Shown one piece after another: positions 13,945 to 20,264 of a stretch of DNA of 20,264 nucleotides. Numbering within the stretch: the first letter of the stretch is position 1; every line of letters starts with the position of its first letter. The translations under genes and the position numbers were made by a program. The DNA lies in the NCBI GenBank assembly GCA_046757725.1, contig JBHHYU010000057.1, forward strand, positions 1 through 20,264. The letters are read 5' to 3'. The notes under the pieces are model-generated. The model ran no database searches. It had not been told where the DNA came from and saw only the letters and a program-made list of their open reading frames with translations. Origin of the DNA: JBHHYU01 sp046757725. Lineage in GTDB: Bacteria > Desulfobacterota > Binatia > UBA9968.

Positions 13945-14232
13945 TTGCTGTTCCGATTCAAAGAAGGTGACCTTGTTCACGTGAAGGATACACAGACGCT
14001 AGGTCATATCCGGACACCGTTTTATCTCCGGGGGAAAAACGGTGTGGTTCGAGGCATACGGGGGAGCTTCAGGAACCCGGAGCTATTGGCCTATAGTAAG
14101 GATGGGCTCCCGAAGGCGAACCTTTATTGGGTCGAGTTTGAGCTTACTCACGTGTGGAATGACCGGCCAGTACCTCGTGGCACGAATAAGATCTATGCCG
14201 ATCTTTTCGAGCACTGGTTGGAGTCCAGCTAA
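13945..14232 (+). CDS. nthB: Nitrile hydratase beta-like subunit, C-terminal domain only
   Basis: This 95-residue protein matches only the C-terminal SH3-like barrel of nitrile hydratase beta: FKEGDLVHVKDTQTLGHIRTPFYLRGKNGVV, then YWVEFELTHVWNDR, and IYADLFEHWLESS. Full beta subunits are usually about twice as long and have an extra helical N-terminal domain, which is missing here. Thiocyanate hydrolase is similar in splitting the beta-type chain into two polypeptides. The start is TTG at 13945, preceded by a GGGGG-rich SD; no ATG exists in frame and an in-frame stop lies at 13900, so a longer N-terminus is not hidden directly upstream. It precedes the alpha gene by 14 nt, in the beta-alpha order common for cobalt-type enzymes. 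Confidence 0.8.
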   Translation: MLFRFKEGDLVHVKDTQTLGHIRTPFYLRGKNGVVRGIRGSFRNPELLAYSKDGLPKANLYWVEFELTHVWNDRPVPRGTNKIYADLFEHWLESS

Positions 14233-14246
14233 GAAGGGAGAGAATC

Positions 14247-15113
14247 ATGGCGAAGGAGGAAAAGCAATCATCCCATCAGCATCCCGGTTACGTTTCCGAG
14301 TCCAAAGGACACGAACCAGGCTACTTTGAGAAACGGGTTAACGCCTTAAAGGATCTCTTGCTTGAAAAAGGTCTCCTTGGCAAAGACGAGAGCGCTCAGA
14401 TAGCTAAGGGAGGTGAGCTCGGTCATGACCACAGCCATGACGATGTGTTTGAGCGTTTTCATACCGATAACCCCGTGACAATGGAAGAGCATGAAATGAC
14501 TCCGTTCGAAAAGCAGGTGATTGCGTTGGGTAACCTGTTGCGGGAGAAACAGATCATCAGTACCGATGAGGTCCGGCGGAAGGTCGAAGAAAATGAGGCC
14601 ATCTCCCCTCATCAAGGGTCTAGAGTAGTGGCGCGAGCGTGGGTAGACCCCGATTACAAAAAGCGCCTCTTTGCTAACGCGAAAGCGGCGGCGGAGGAAC
14701 TGGGGATTGATATGTCCACCGCAAACCAACTGATCGCACTGGAGAACACGGATAAAGCGCATCACGTTGTCGTCTGTACGCTTTGCTCCTGTTATCCCCG
14801 TCAACTCTTAGGCCAGCCGCCAGAGTGGTACAAGAGCACCACTTACCGCTCACGTGTCGTCGTGGATCCCCGTAGGGTTCTCAAGGAAATGGGTTTAGAG
14901 TTACCTGAAGCAACCGAAATCCGTGTTGTCGACAGCACGGCAGAAACTCGTTACCTCGTCGTTCCCTTGCGGCCGGAGGGTACCGAGGGGTGGAGTCAAG
15001 AAGACTTAGTCGAGCTGGTAACCCGAAATAGCATGATCGGCGTGGCCCAGGCCTTGACACCTGGGCAAACTGGAAATGTTCCGGCAGAGGAAAAAACTTC
15101 GAAAATGCCTTGA
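14247..15113 (+). CDS. nthA: Cobalt-type nitrile hydratase alpha / thiocyanate hydrolase gamma-like subunit with long N-terminal extension
   Basis: This 288-residue protein contains the metal claw VCTLCSC (C177, C180, S181, C182), whose Thr is typical of cobalt-containing enzymes; two Cys are normally oxidised to sulfenic and sulfinic acid. Core motifs GSRVVARAWVDPDYKKRL, PEWYKSTTYRSRVV and RYLVVPLRPEGTEGWSQEDL are intact. YPRQLLGQPPEWY resembles thiocyanate hydrolase gamma more than typical nitrile hydratases, which usually have YPW. The first ~115 residues contain two copies of a helix (FEK.V.AL..LL.EK at 27-44 and 87-104) separated by a His/Asp-rich GHDHSHDD stretch. The second copy is the normal alpha helix; the first is extra. 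The enzyme hydrates nitriles to amides or acts on thiocyanate; the substrate is undecided. The SD AAGGGAGAG precedes the ATG. Confidence 0.9.
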   Translation: MAKEEKQSSHQHPGYVSESKGHEPGYFEKRVNALKDLLLEKGLLGKDESAQIAKGGELGHDHSHDDVFERFHTDNPVTMEEHEMTPFEKQVIALGNLLREKQIISTDEVRRKVEENEAISPHQGSRVVARAWVDPDYKKRLFANAKAAAEELGIDMSTANQLIALENTDKAHHVVVCTLCSCYPRQLLGQPPEWYKSTTYRSRVVVDPRRVLKEMGLELPEATEIRVVDSTAETRYLVVPLRPEGTEGWSQEDLVELVTRNSMIGVAQALTPGQTGNVPAEEKTSKMP

Positions 15114-15169
15114 TCAGGCTTGCCAGCTATAACGTAGGTGTCTTCTGCTCCAGCCCTGGGGCGTCCGGT

Positions 15170-15192
15170 ACTAGTGTGAATTCGACTAGTGT
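15170..15192. repeat. Short direct repeat of a palindromic octamer region
   Basis: ACTAGTGT occurs at 15170-15177 and 15185-15192. Because ACTAGT is self-complementary, the pair can also form a 6-bp hairpin. It lies between the two convergent units; no T-tract is present. Confidence 0.35.
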
Positions 15193-15232
15193 CCGCCGCA
15201 AAGGTCTAGAAGGTCAGCCCAGGTGGTCTTTT

Positions 15233-15754
15233 CTATCGTCTGGTGGGGTGAACAGATCGTAAGCGGCTGGCCTTCCCGCTCACCAGCCCCAAGGCAATCA
15301 CAGCTAAGAAACATAAAAGGGGAACAACAAAAGCCTCTCTCGGGGGCTGCACGCCTTTAACGTTAACGGTGGTGTCTTTCCGAATCATCTCACCCTCTGC
15401 CTCCGCTACGGCGGTGATTCTATATGCGGAGGCATCGGTGAACTGAAAATTAAAGGTAAACTCTCCCTTTACCGGTATTTGGTTTAGAAAAAAGACTCGC
15501 TTTTGCCCTTCTAGTTGTGTGATGGCAAGGGTCAAATGGGAAGCCACCTGTCTTCCCGTGCCTCGCTCGGATAGGAGCCACCGAATCAAGCTAGGGTGCA
15601 GCACGACCGGGGGACTTAACTCTAATTGGGCCACGAGCTGTGTTCCCGTTACCCTCCCTGCCTCAGCTTGATCGTTTAAGGCGATGATGCTAAGGGCCAA
15701 CAACAGTAACAGAGAGCCAGCATTTAGTTGTGGCTTATGACTCTTGGGCTCCAT
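15233..15754 (-). CDS. Signal-peptide protein with C-terminal membrane anchor (second of pair), unknown
   Basis: From the ATG at 15754 this is a 173-residue protein. A hydrophobic signal segment (SLLLLLALSIIALNDQAEA) is followed by about 100 residues that read as an all-beta extracytoplasmic domain (GEFTFNFQFTDASAYRITAVAEAEGE). A C-terminal membrane segment (AFVVPLLCFLAVIALGLVSG) and a short basic cytoplasmic tail end it. The domain resembles an Ig-like or CopC-like sandwich in outline, but I recognise no family. AGGAAGG lies about 10 nt before the ATG, and the start overlaps the end of the preceding gene by 20 nt, indicating a cotranscribed pair. The longer ORF with a start at 15805 is unlikely. 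It may act with the CbtB-like protein at the membrane. Confidence 0.65.
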   Translation of the reverse strand: MEPKSHKPQLNAGSLLLLLALSIIALNDQAEAGRVTGTQLVAQLELSPPVVLHPSLIRWLLSERGTGRQVASHLTLAITQLEGQKRVFFLNQIPVKGEFTFNFQFTDASAYRITAVAEAEGEMIRKDTTVNVKGVQPPREAFVVPLLCFLAVIALGLVSGKASRLRSVHPTRR

Positions 15755-16253
15755 GTGTGAACAACCTTCCTGCCATAAAACCAAAGAGAAAAAGCACAAC
15801 AACAAAACTCCCTAGATAAAAAAGCTTGAGTCGACTTTCCTTAATGCTTAGCGTAAATACCTTCTTTACTTCCTTTCCTCCTTTATCAGCTGCCATCACC
15901 TCTAGACGATAAACCCCTCGAATAGGAAAGATATATTCCCAATGCACACGGCCATGGGTAACTGGAAGAACTATATTCGTTAAGCGACTCCCTTCTATGA
16001 GGGGAAAGTCGGTGGAGAATAGCCAGCCCGGGGGCGGTGCGTAAAGACGAATTCTGAGCAATGTTTGCGCAGCAGTTTTTTGAAAGCCATCTGGAACCCT
16101 TAGAACTATTCTGACGGGGTTGGATTGGGGGCGAACCTTTTCCAGATCCGGAAAAGTTTGCAATTCAATTTCTCTACCCGCTGCGTGAGAGTAAGAGATC
16201 CACGGAGTCGACACTAGAATCAGAAATAATGCGAGGTGTCTGATTAATGGCAA
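15735..16253 (-). CDS. Signal-peptide protein with C-terminal membrane anchor (first of pair), unknown
   Basis: I place the start at TTG 16253, giving ~172 residues, because the protein then opens with a regular signal peptide (PLIRHLALFLILVSTPW, cleavage near SHAAG). A longer frame reaches an ATG at 16349, but that part overlaps the CbtB-like gene and looks non-coding. The mature part is beta-rich (VRIVLRVPDGFQ, GRVHWEYIFPIRGVYRLEVMA). The C-terminus has a membrane helix (LFYLGSFVVVLFLFGFMAG) and a short tail. Architecture and length match the next gene, so the two look like diverged paralogues or partners. The start lies inside the end of the CbtB-like gene (10-nt overlap) and has no SD, which suggests translational coupling. 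No family is recognised. Confidence 0.6.
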   Translation of the reverse strand: MPLIRHLALFLILVSTPWISYSHAAGREIELQTFPDLEKVRPQSNPVRIVLRVPDGFQKTAAQTLLRIRLYAPPPGWLFSTDFPLIEGSRLTNIVLPVTHGRVHWEYIFPIRGVYRLEVMAADKGGKEVKKVFTLSIKESRLKLFYLGSFVVVLFLFGFMAGRLFTHGAQES

Positions 16254-16444
16254 GGTACGATAGCCAGCGAATGGCGGAAATGATGAAGGGTATCGTGGAC
16301 TGGAGGGTAAGTCGCAGCTAAAAGAAGGTAGAGGATCATGCCCGAGCAAACGAGCAATAAGGCTGATTTGATAAGGAAGGAAAGAGATTCAGGAACAACA
16401 AGCCCTGTCAATGTCTCAATGGATTTTTCCATACAAGATCCCAT
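16244..16444 (-). CDS. cbtB: CbtB-like small membrane protein (proposed cobalt transporter subunit)
   Basis: This 66-residue protein has one transmembrane helix (about residues 21-46) and ends VHDTLHHFRHSLAIVPCH, with H50, H54, H55, H58, C65 and H66. A terminal HD..H..RH....PCH pattern is the hallmark I know from CbtB, a small protein proposed to act in cobalt uptake, usually with the multi-helix CbtA. No cbtA is in the window. Starts at ATG 16444 or ATG 16432 are both possible; neither has a good SD. A promoter with TTGACA lies directly upstream. The gene converges on a cobalt-type nitrile hydratase and overlaps a gene for an anchored exported protein, so a local metal-supply role is plausible inference. 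Confidence 0.65.
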   Translation of the reverse strand: MGSCMEKSIETLTGLVVPESLSFLIKSALLLVCSGMILYLLLAATYPPVHDTLHHFRHSLAIVPCH

Positions 16445-16459
16445 TCTCGTAATTTGATT

Positions 16460-16489
16460 TATTTATCCTTAATCGATAACTGCTGTCAA
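16460..16489 (-). promoter_or_regulatory. Candidate promoter of the cbtB-like unit
   Basis: On the minus strand TTGACA (16489-16484) is followed after 16 bp by GATAAA (16467-16462), 4 of 6 matches to the -10. Transcription would begin near 16455, leaving a very short leader. I saw no cobalamin-riboswitch B12-box sequence in this gap. Confidence 0.5.
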
Positions 16490-16574
16490 GAACCCTCATT
16501 TGCCTCCCCCAAGGCCCGACTGAAAAGATGCTATTCGTGTATCTTAGGAGAACCGGTTGACCACTAAAAGGAGC

Positions 16575-17579
16575 TTAGTTATTCCGAGTTTCAAGCACTT
16601 CTGCGTTGATCATGTTTTTCGGGCTTCCATCGAGGAAGGCTACCACGTTGGCAATGGCGGGGGCAATGAGACCTTCGTACCCCTTCTCTGTAAACCCTCC
16701 AAGGTGTGGTTGCAATAAAACATTCTCCTGGTGACGTAGCCAGTGGTCGGAGGGTAGCGGTTCTTCCCAGTAGACGTCAAAACCCGCGCCGGCGATGGTC
16801 CTGTTTTCCAATGCCCGGCGCAGTGCTTGTTCATCCACTAGCGCGGCTCGTGCGGTGTTTACGAGAAAAGCATGAGGGCGCATCCAACGGAGTTGGTCTT
16901 CTCCAACCATGTGACGATTTTCGGGCAACATTGGAGCATGGATCGAAACTACATCGGACTCGGTAAAGATCTGCCTGAAGGGGACACACTCAGCACCGCT
17001 CTGGCGAGCACGTTCGGCTGTCAGGTGTGGGCTCCACGCGATGACTCGCATGCGCATGGCCTTACCGATCTCTGCTACTCGCTTGCCGATCATACCTAAC
17101 CCTACAAGGCCTAAGGTCTTGCCGGTCAATCCCCGCGAAGGACGTGTCTGCCAGTGTCCTTCGCGCATTCTCCGATCGTTGAGAGTGGTTTCCTTTACGA
17201 GACCAAGGATAAGGTTCCAGGTCTGCTCGGCAGTGGCCGGCTTGGTCACAGCTATGAGCGCTGCCGCCTCCTCAGGGGAAACACCACAGACTAAAACGCC
17301 GTACCGAGTAGCCGCTTCCAGGTCTATGTGACCTAACCGAACGCCACAGACCGAGAGCAGTTGTAGATGGCGCAGTTGTGATAGTAGGGGTGCCGGGTAT
17401 ACCACCCGGTCGCGAATCGTCACAACAATGTCGGCGTGACGTGTCCGCTCAACGGTTTCAGCGTCAGAGGCAGCCTTGGTCGTGTAGATCTGTAGATCGA
17501 CTCGCTGTGCCAGTTGCCCCACACAGGGCATCCGGCGAGCGTAATCGAGGTAGTCTTCAAGCAACACCACACGGGTCAT
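16575..17579 (-). CDS. D-isomer-specific 2-hydroxyacid dehydrogenase (PGDH-like)
   Basis: This ~334-residue NAD(P)-dependent enzyme reduces 2-oxoacids or oxidises D-2-hydroxyacids. It has the Rossmann motif LGLVGLGMIGKRVAEIGKAM in the middle and all three catalytic residues: Arg in VNTARAALVDE, Glu in FDVYWEEPLP and His in LLQPHLGGFTEKG. The N-terminal substrate domain (LLSVCGVRLGHIDLEAATRYGVLVCGV) is typical. Substrate choice among glyoxylate, hydroxypyruvate and phosphoglycerate types cannot be read. AAGGAGG abuts an ATG at 17591, too close for initiation, so the ATG four codons later (17579) is the better start. It is upstream of the cbtB-like gene on the same strand, but that gene has its own promoter. 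Confidence 0.9.
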   Translation of the reverse strand: MTRVVLLEDYLDYARRMPCVGQLAQRVDLQIYTTKAASDAETVERTRHADIVVTIRDRVVYPAPLLSQLRHLQLLSVCGVRLGHIDLEAATRYGVLVCGVSPEEAAALIAVTKPATAEQTWNLILGLVKETTLNDRRMREGHWQTRPSRGLTGKTLGLVGLGMIGKRVAEIGKAMRMRVIAWSPHLTAERARQSGAECVPFRQIFTESDVVSIHAPMLPENRHMVGEDQLRWMRPHAFLVNTARAALVDEQALRRALENRTIAGAGFDVYWEEPLPSDHWLRHQENVLLQPHLGGFTEKGYEGLIAPAIANVVAFLDGSPKNMINAEVLETRNN

Positions 17580-17803
17580 CTGCGGATCCATCCTCCTTGT
17601 TCCGGTAACTCATTCAGCTCCATCGCTGATGGGAAAAGGCGGTTATTTAGTTCTCAACGTGTCTTTTTAGTAAAGCTCTACGGAACATGTCAAACGTACG
17701 AGAGAGGGATTCCTGCCTTTTTCCCACAATCGAGGGGCAGTATCATAAAACCCCACGCAGGGGCGGACCACGATGGATGACTGCTAGAGTTCTATTCTAA
17801 AGG

Positions 17804-17834
17804 TTGACACGCCTCACTCCGAAGATGATAGAAT
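17804..17834 (+). promoter_or_regulatory. Candidate promoter of the FAD oxidoreductase gene
   Basis: TTGACA (17804-17809) is followed by TAGAAT (17829-17834, 5 of 6 matches) after 19 bp; GATAGA two bases earlier gives 17 bp. The predicted start near 17841 leaves a ~20-nt leader holding AAAGGAGG (17847-17854). Confidence 0.6.
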
Positions 17835-17862
17835 CTCGGACCGGGGAAAGGAGGACAATCTT

Positions 17863-19368
17863 TTGGGGGCAAGAGATCGCCCATCCAACTGGGACAGAGA
17901 AACGGATGTTGTTGTTGTAGGATACGGCTTTGCCGGTGGGGCTTCGGCGATTGCGGCACATGATGCCGGAGCCAAGGTTCTCGTGTTAGAAAAGATGCCT
18001 CATGCCGGTGGAATCTCCATCCTTTCCGGTGGCGGGATAGCGTTCGCACGAAATGCGGAGTCCGCTTTCAACTACCTGAAGCGGACCTGTAATGGAACAA
18101 CTCCTGACGAAGTCCTCCGGCCAATCGCAGAGGGCATGGTTGAGATCATCGATTGGATTAAAGCGCTGGCCAAAGTGAGTGGAACCGAACCTACGCAGAC
18201 CGAGGTGCGCGGTCATGGGACTTATCCCTTTCCGGGGACTAACGACATCGACTCGATCAAACTCAAAGATTTCCCGGCCTATTCGGAGTTTCCCTGGGCC
18301 AAGGGGCTAAGAGGTGGAGCGCGGCTTTTCAAAATGACCATGGACAACGTGAACCTCAGAGGGATCGACGTGTCGTACTCGACCCCTGTGCGCAGCCTCA
18401 CAACCGGACCGAACGGAGAGGTCCAGGGCATTGTGGCGGAGAACAACGGAGAGATAATCAACATCAAGGCACGAAAGGGCGTGATCCTCGCCTCTGGAGG
18501 CTTCGAGAACGATGAAGCGATGAAGCTGCAATACTTCGAGGCGCAGCCGGCCTATCCCGTTTACCTGGGTAATACCGGGGATGGGATTAAAATGGCTCAG
18601 AAGGTGGGCGCCGCCCTCTGGCACATGTGGCATTTTCACGGAGGATACGGGTTTAAATATCCAGATTTTCCTTTTGCTATCCGTCACGTTTGGGCGGGCC
18701 CCAGAAAAGATGACCGCAAGATGATTTGGATCGCTGTAGACCGAATAGGAAAACGGTTTATGAACGAGTATCCCCCGGCGCCGCAGGATACCGGCGCCCG
18801 ACCTCTGGCATATTATGACGCCGATATTCAAGACTACCCGCGTATTCCTTGTTATCTTATCTTTGATGAGGACGGGAGGAAACTGGGGCCTTTGGGGATG
18901 GCGATTGTGAACGACGAAAGGTACGACTACCGGTGGAGCGAAGACAATTCTGAGGAGATCGAGAGGGGTTGGATTATAAGGGCTGATTCGGTTAATGCAG
19001 TGGCTGCAAAGATAAAAGTGGCCGGCGATGTTTTAGAGTCCACCGTCGATCTCTGGAACAGGCAGTGTTCCGCTGGAACGGACGCGGCCTTTGGTCGGCC
19101 CCCGAGGACCATGATGCCTATCCGTAAACCACCCTTCTACGCCATGGAGGCATGGCCCATAGTTTCCAATACCCAAGGGGGTCCTGCACGTGACCCAAAC
19201 CAACGCGTCCTGGATCCTACCGGGAAACCCATACCCCGGCTCTACGTAGCCGGTGAGATCAGCTCGATCTTCGGTCATCTATACCTAGAGGCAGGAAACA
19301 TCACGGAGTGCTTCGTCGGGGGTAGGATCGCGGGAAAGAACGCTTCTGAAGAAAAGCCCTGGGGTTGA
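17863..19368 (+). CDS. FAD-binding fumarate-reductase/KstD-type flavoprotein oxidoreductase
   Basis: This 501-residue protein starts with DVVVVGYGFAGGASAIAAHDAGAKVLVLEK, an FAD-binding GxGxxGG loop (G20, G22, G25, G26) with the ribose-binding Glu. The C-terminus, IPRLYVAGEISSIFGHLYLEAGNITECFVGGRIAG, closes the FAD site as in succinate dehydrogenase/fumarate reductase flavoproteins and 3-ketosteroid delta1-dehydrogenases. The segment PIRKPPFYAMEAWPIVSNTQGGPARDPNQRVLD is also typical. It likely introduces or removes a C=C bond next to a carbonyl; the substrate is unknown. The start is TTG at 17863, fixed by AAAGGAGG 8 nt upstream. No signal peptide or iron-sulfur partner gene is seen, so it is probably a soluble single-chain enzyme. 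Confidence 0.9.
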   Translation: MGARDRPSNWDRETDVVVVGYGFAGGASAIAAHDAGAKVLVLEKMPHAGGISILSGGGIAFARNAESAFNYLKRTCNGTTPDEVLRPIAEGMVEIIDWIKALAKVSGTEPTQTEVRGHGTYPFPGTNDIDSIKLKDFPAYSEFPWAKGLRGGARLFKMTMDNVNLRGIDVSYSTPVRSLTTGPNGEVQGIVAENNGEIINIKARKGVILASGGFENDEAMKLQYFEAQPAYPVYLGNTGDGIKMAQKVGAALWHMWHFHGGYGFKYPDFPFAIRHVWAGPRKDDRKMIWIAVDRIGKRFMNEYPPAPQDTGARPLAYYDADIQDYPRIPCYLIFDEDGRKLGPLGMAIVNDERYDYRWSEDNSEEIERGWIIRADSVNAVAAKIKVAGDVLESTVDLWNRQCSAGTDAAFGRPPRTMMPIRKPPFYAMEAWPIVSNTQGGPARDPNQRVLDPTGKPIPRLYVAGEISSIFGHLYLEAGNITECFVGGRIAGKNASEEKPWG

Positions 19369-19407
19369 TGGGGATTGCCTGAATCCCTGTTCGGTTTTTT
19401 GTTTCCG

Positions 19408-19836
19408 ATGAATGAAATCCTAAACTACGTTGCCAGCGTAGCGAAAATTTTCAAACACCAGCTCGGCACTTCCCTTGTTGACGTCTATAAAGTGGGAAGC
19501 CTTGCTCACGGGGGTTTCAGCCAGGTCTATAGTGATATAGACATTGGCATGGTTCTGAGTTCTCCGGCTGAACCAGAAGGAATAAACCGGCTCATTTATG
19601 AGGCCAAAGGGCTGGAGGCGGATCTTGGAAAGCGCTTATCCGTCTTCTGGGGAAACCCGGCACACGATTGGGGCCGCTTGCGGGTGTTGGATCGGCTCGA
19701 CCTTCTGGATCATGGAGTACCGCTTGACAGGGGCCATACAGGAGGGCCGACCACTTTACCGTCTCTCTGGAAGGCATTTTTTTTCTTGCTCATATCCGGA
19801 TTCCCAACTATAAGAATCAGTAGAAAGCTCATATGA
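19408..19836 (+). CDS. Nucleotidyltransferase-domain (MNT-like) protein, C-terminus doubtful
   Basis: From the ATG at 19408 the protein has 142 residues. VYKVGSLAHGGFSQVYSDIDIGMVL is the polymerase-beta-type nucleotidyltransferase motif: a GS pair followed by D-x-D. WGRLRVLDRLDLLDHGVPL may hold the third acidic residue. Small proteins of this kind occur in HEPN/MNT pairs or as stand-alone domains; no HEPN gene is seen next to it. After about residue 110 the sequence becomes unusual, and the two other forward frames also stay open, so a frameshift around 19730-19785, which contains an 8-T run, is possible. The start is uncertain: TTG 19375 is in frame, and neither has a good SD. Confidence 0.6.
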   Translation: MNEILNYVASVAKIFKHQLGTSLVDVYKVGSLAHGGFSQVYSDIDIGMVLSSPAEPEGINRLIYEAKGLEADLGKRLSVFWGNPAHDWGRLRVLDRLDLLDHGVPLDRGHTGGPTTLPSLWKAFFFLLISGFPTIRISRKLI

Positions 19837-19846
19837 GCGAATTGCC

Positions 19847-20074
19847 ATGACACTGCGATTACTCTTTGACGAAAGACAGGCGAACAAGGATCTAGTCCAA
19901 GAAGAAAATATTCCCCGGAACGTTAGTAGCGCGGGCTGGTCTATGGATACTTGGTTCCAGAAACGTCTGCGTTACGTCAGAGAACAGCAAAAAAAGAAAG
20001 TCGCAGAGAGTGACATTGTTTATAAATGCGCCTTGGGGGTGGTTACGCTTCGACTATCCAATGACAGGAAATAG
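19847..20074 (+). CDS. Small hypothetical protein
   Basis: This 75-residue ORF begins at ATG 19847, 10 nt after the nucleotidyltransferase frame ends. It is rich in Lys, Arg and Glu (WFQKRLRYVREQQKKKVAE) and has no membrane segment. No family is recognised and there is no strong SD. It could be a small partner protein or a chance ORF. Confidence 0.3.
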   Translation: MTLRLLFDERQANKDLVQEENIPRNVSSAGWSMDTWFQKRLRYVREQQKKKVAESDIVYKCALGVVTLRLSNDRK

Positions 20075-20264
20075 AGAAATAGGATAGTTGTGGAGTTAGT
20101 TGGTATCGCTCTTTTCGTTTTACTCTAAACGCTCCCCGGCAGCTGAGGATATAAACACGAGCGTAATCAGCTGTCCAAATCCATCAAGAGATAGTATTTA
20201 GCATTCACGAACCCGTAGAAGGGTGAGGTCTTTCCCTAATTGCTTGGTGGGTTCCATTCGAGAA
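20075..20264. other. Noncoding tail of window
   Basis: No convincing ORF, terminator or RNA gene is seen in these 190 nt. Confidence 0.5.

Noticed and set aside
16445..16574. Cobalamin riboswitch before the cbtB-like gene
   Set aside because: The gap is only 130 nt and no B12-box sequence was found on the minus strand.
18307..18831. 174-codon minus-strand ORF
   Set aside because: It is antisense to the FAD oxidoreductase and shows no recognisable domain.
20190..20264. Possible tRNA or terminator at the window end (GAACCC / GGGTTC)
   Set aside because: Only a 6-bp complement was found; no cloverleaf or T-tract.
1..20264. CRISPR array, insertion sequence or integrase
   Set aside because: No regularly spaced repeats, transposase or recombinase motifs were seen.

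Overview
The window looks like accessory or catabolic chromosome of an uncultivated Gram-negative-type soil or marine bacterium. Genes lie on both strands, Shine-Dalgarno (SD) sequences of the AAGGAGG type are strong, TTG and GTG starts occur, GC is moderate, and there are many small catabolic enzyme families (amidohydrolase, VOC, cupin, RidA, class II aldolase, FAD dehydrogenase, sulfotransferase). By general impression this gene mix resembles Binatota, Tectomicrobia or Rokubacteria-like genomes. No rRNA, tRNA or ribosomal-protein gene is present to fix the taxonomy, so the placement is a guess. No CRISPR array, insertion sequence, integrase or phage gene was seen.

Layout. Positions 1-588 hold the 3' end of an AbgB-like M20 amidohydrolase. 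Positions 589-1913 hold a regulatory-looking stretch: a tandem repeat, a candidate promoter and a strong terminator, then a small zinc-ribbon protein, a nested inverted repeat and an RRM RNA-binding protein with its own terminator. Positions 2136-5990 carry four same-strand catabolic genes: amidohydrolase-2, VOC protein, a signal-less THI5/NMT1-like protein and a class II aldolase-family protein. Positions 5991-9128 hold a TIGR01777-type SDR, a cupin, a second VOC protein and a RidA protein, separated by intergenic structures. Positions 9134-12869 on the minus strand hold an MFS transporter, an M29/NicX-like protein and a sulfotransferase preceded by a possible 9-codon leader peptide.

Positions 13136-16444 are the most interesting part. 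A membrane methyltransferase-like protein is followed by a cobalt-type nitrile hydratase or thiocyanate-hydrolase-like enzyme. It consists of a very short beta subunit and an alpha subunit carrying CTLCSC, with an unusual duplicated, His-rich N-terminal extension. This pair converges on a minus-strand unit encoding a 66-residue CbtB-like protein (a family proposed to act in cobalt transport) and two overlapping signal-peptide-plus-C-terminal-anchor proteins. I infer that the second unit may supply cobalt to the first, but nothing in the sequence proves this.

Positions 16575-20264 hold a D-2-hydroxyacid dehydrogenase, a fumarate-reductase/KstD-type FAD oxidoreductase with its own promoter and TTG start, a nucleotidyltransferase-domain protein with a doubtful C-terminus and a small unknown ORF. 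All family calls come from reading motifs; no database search was possible.
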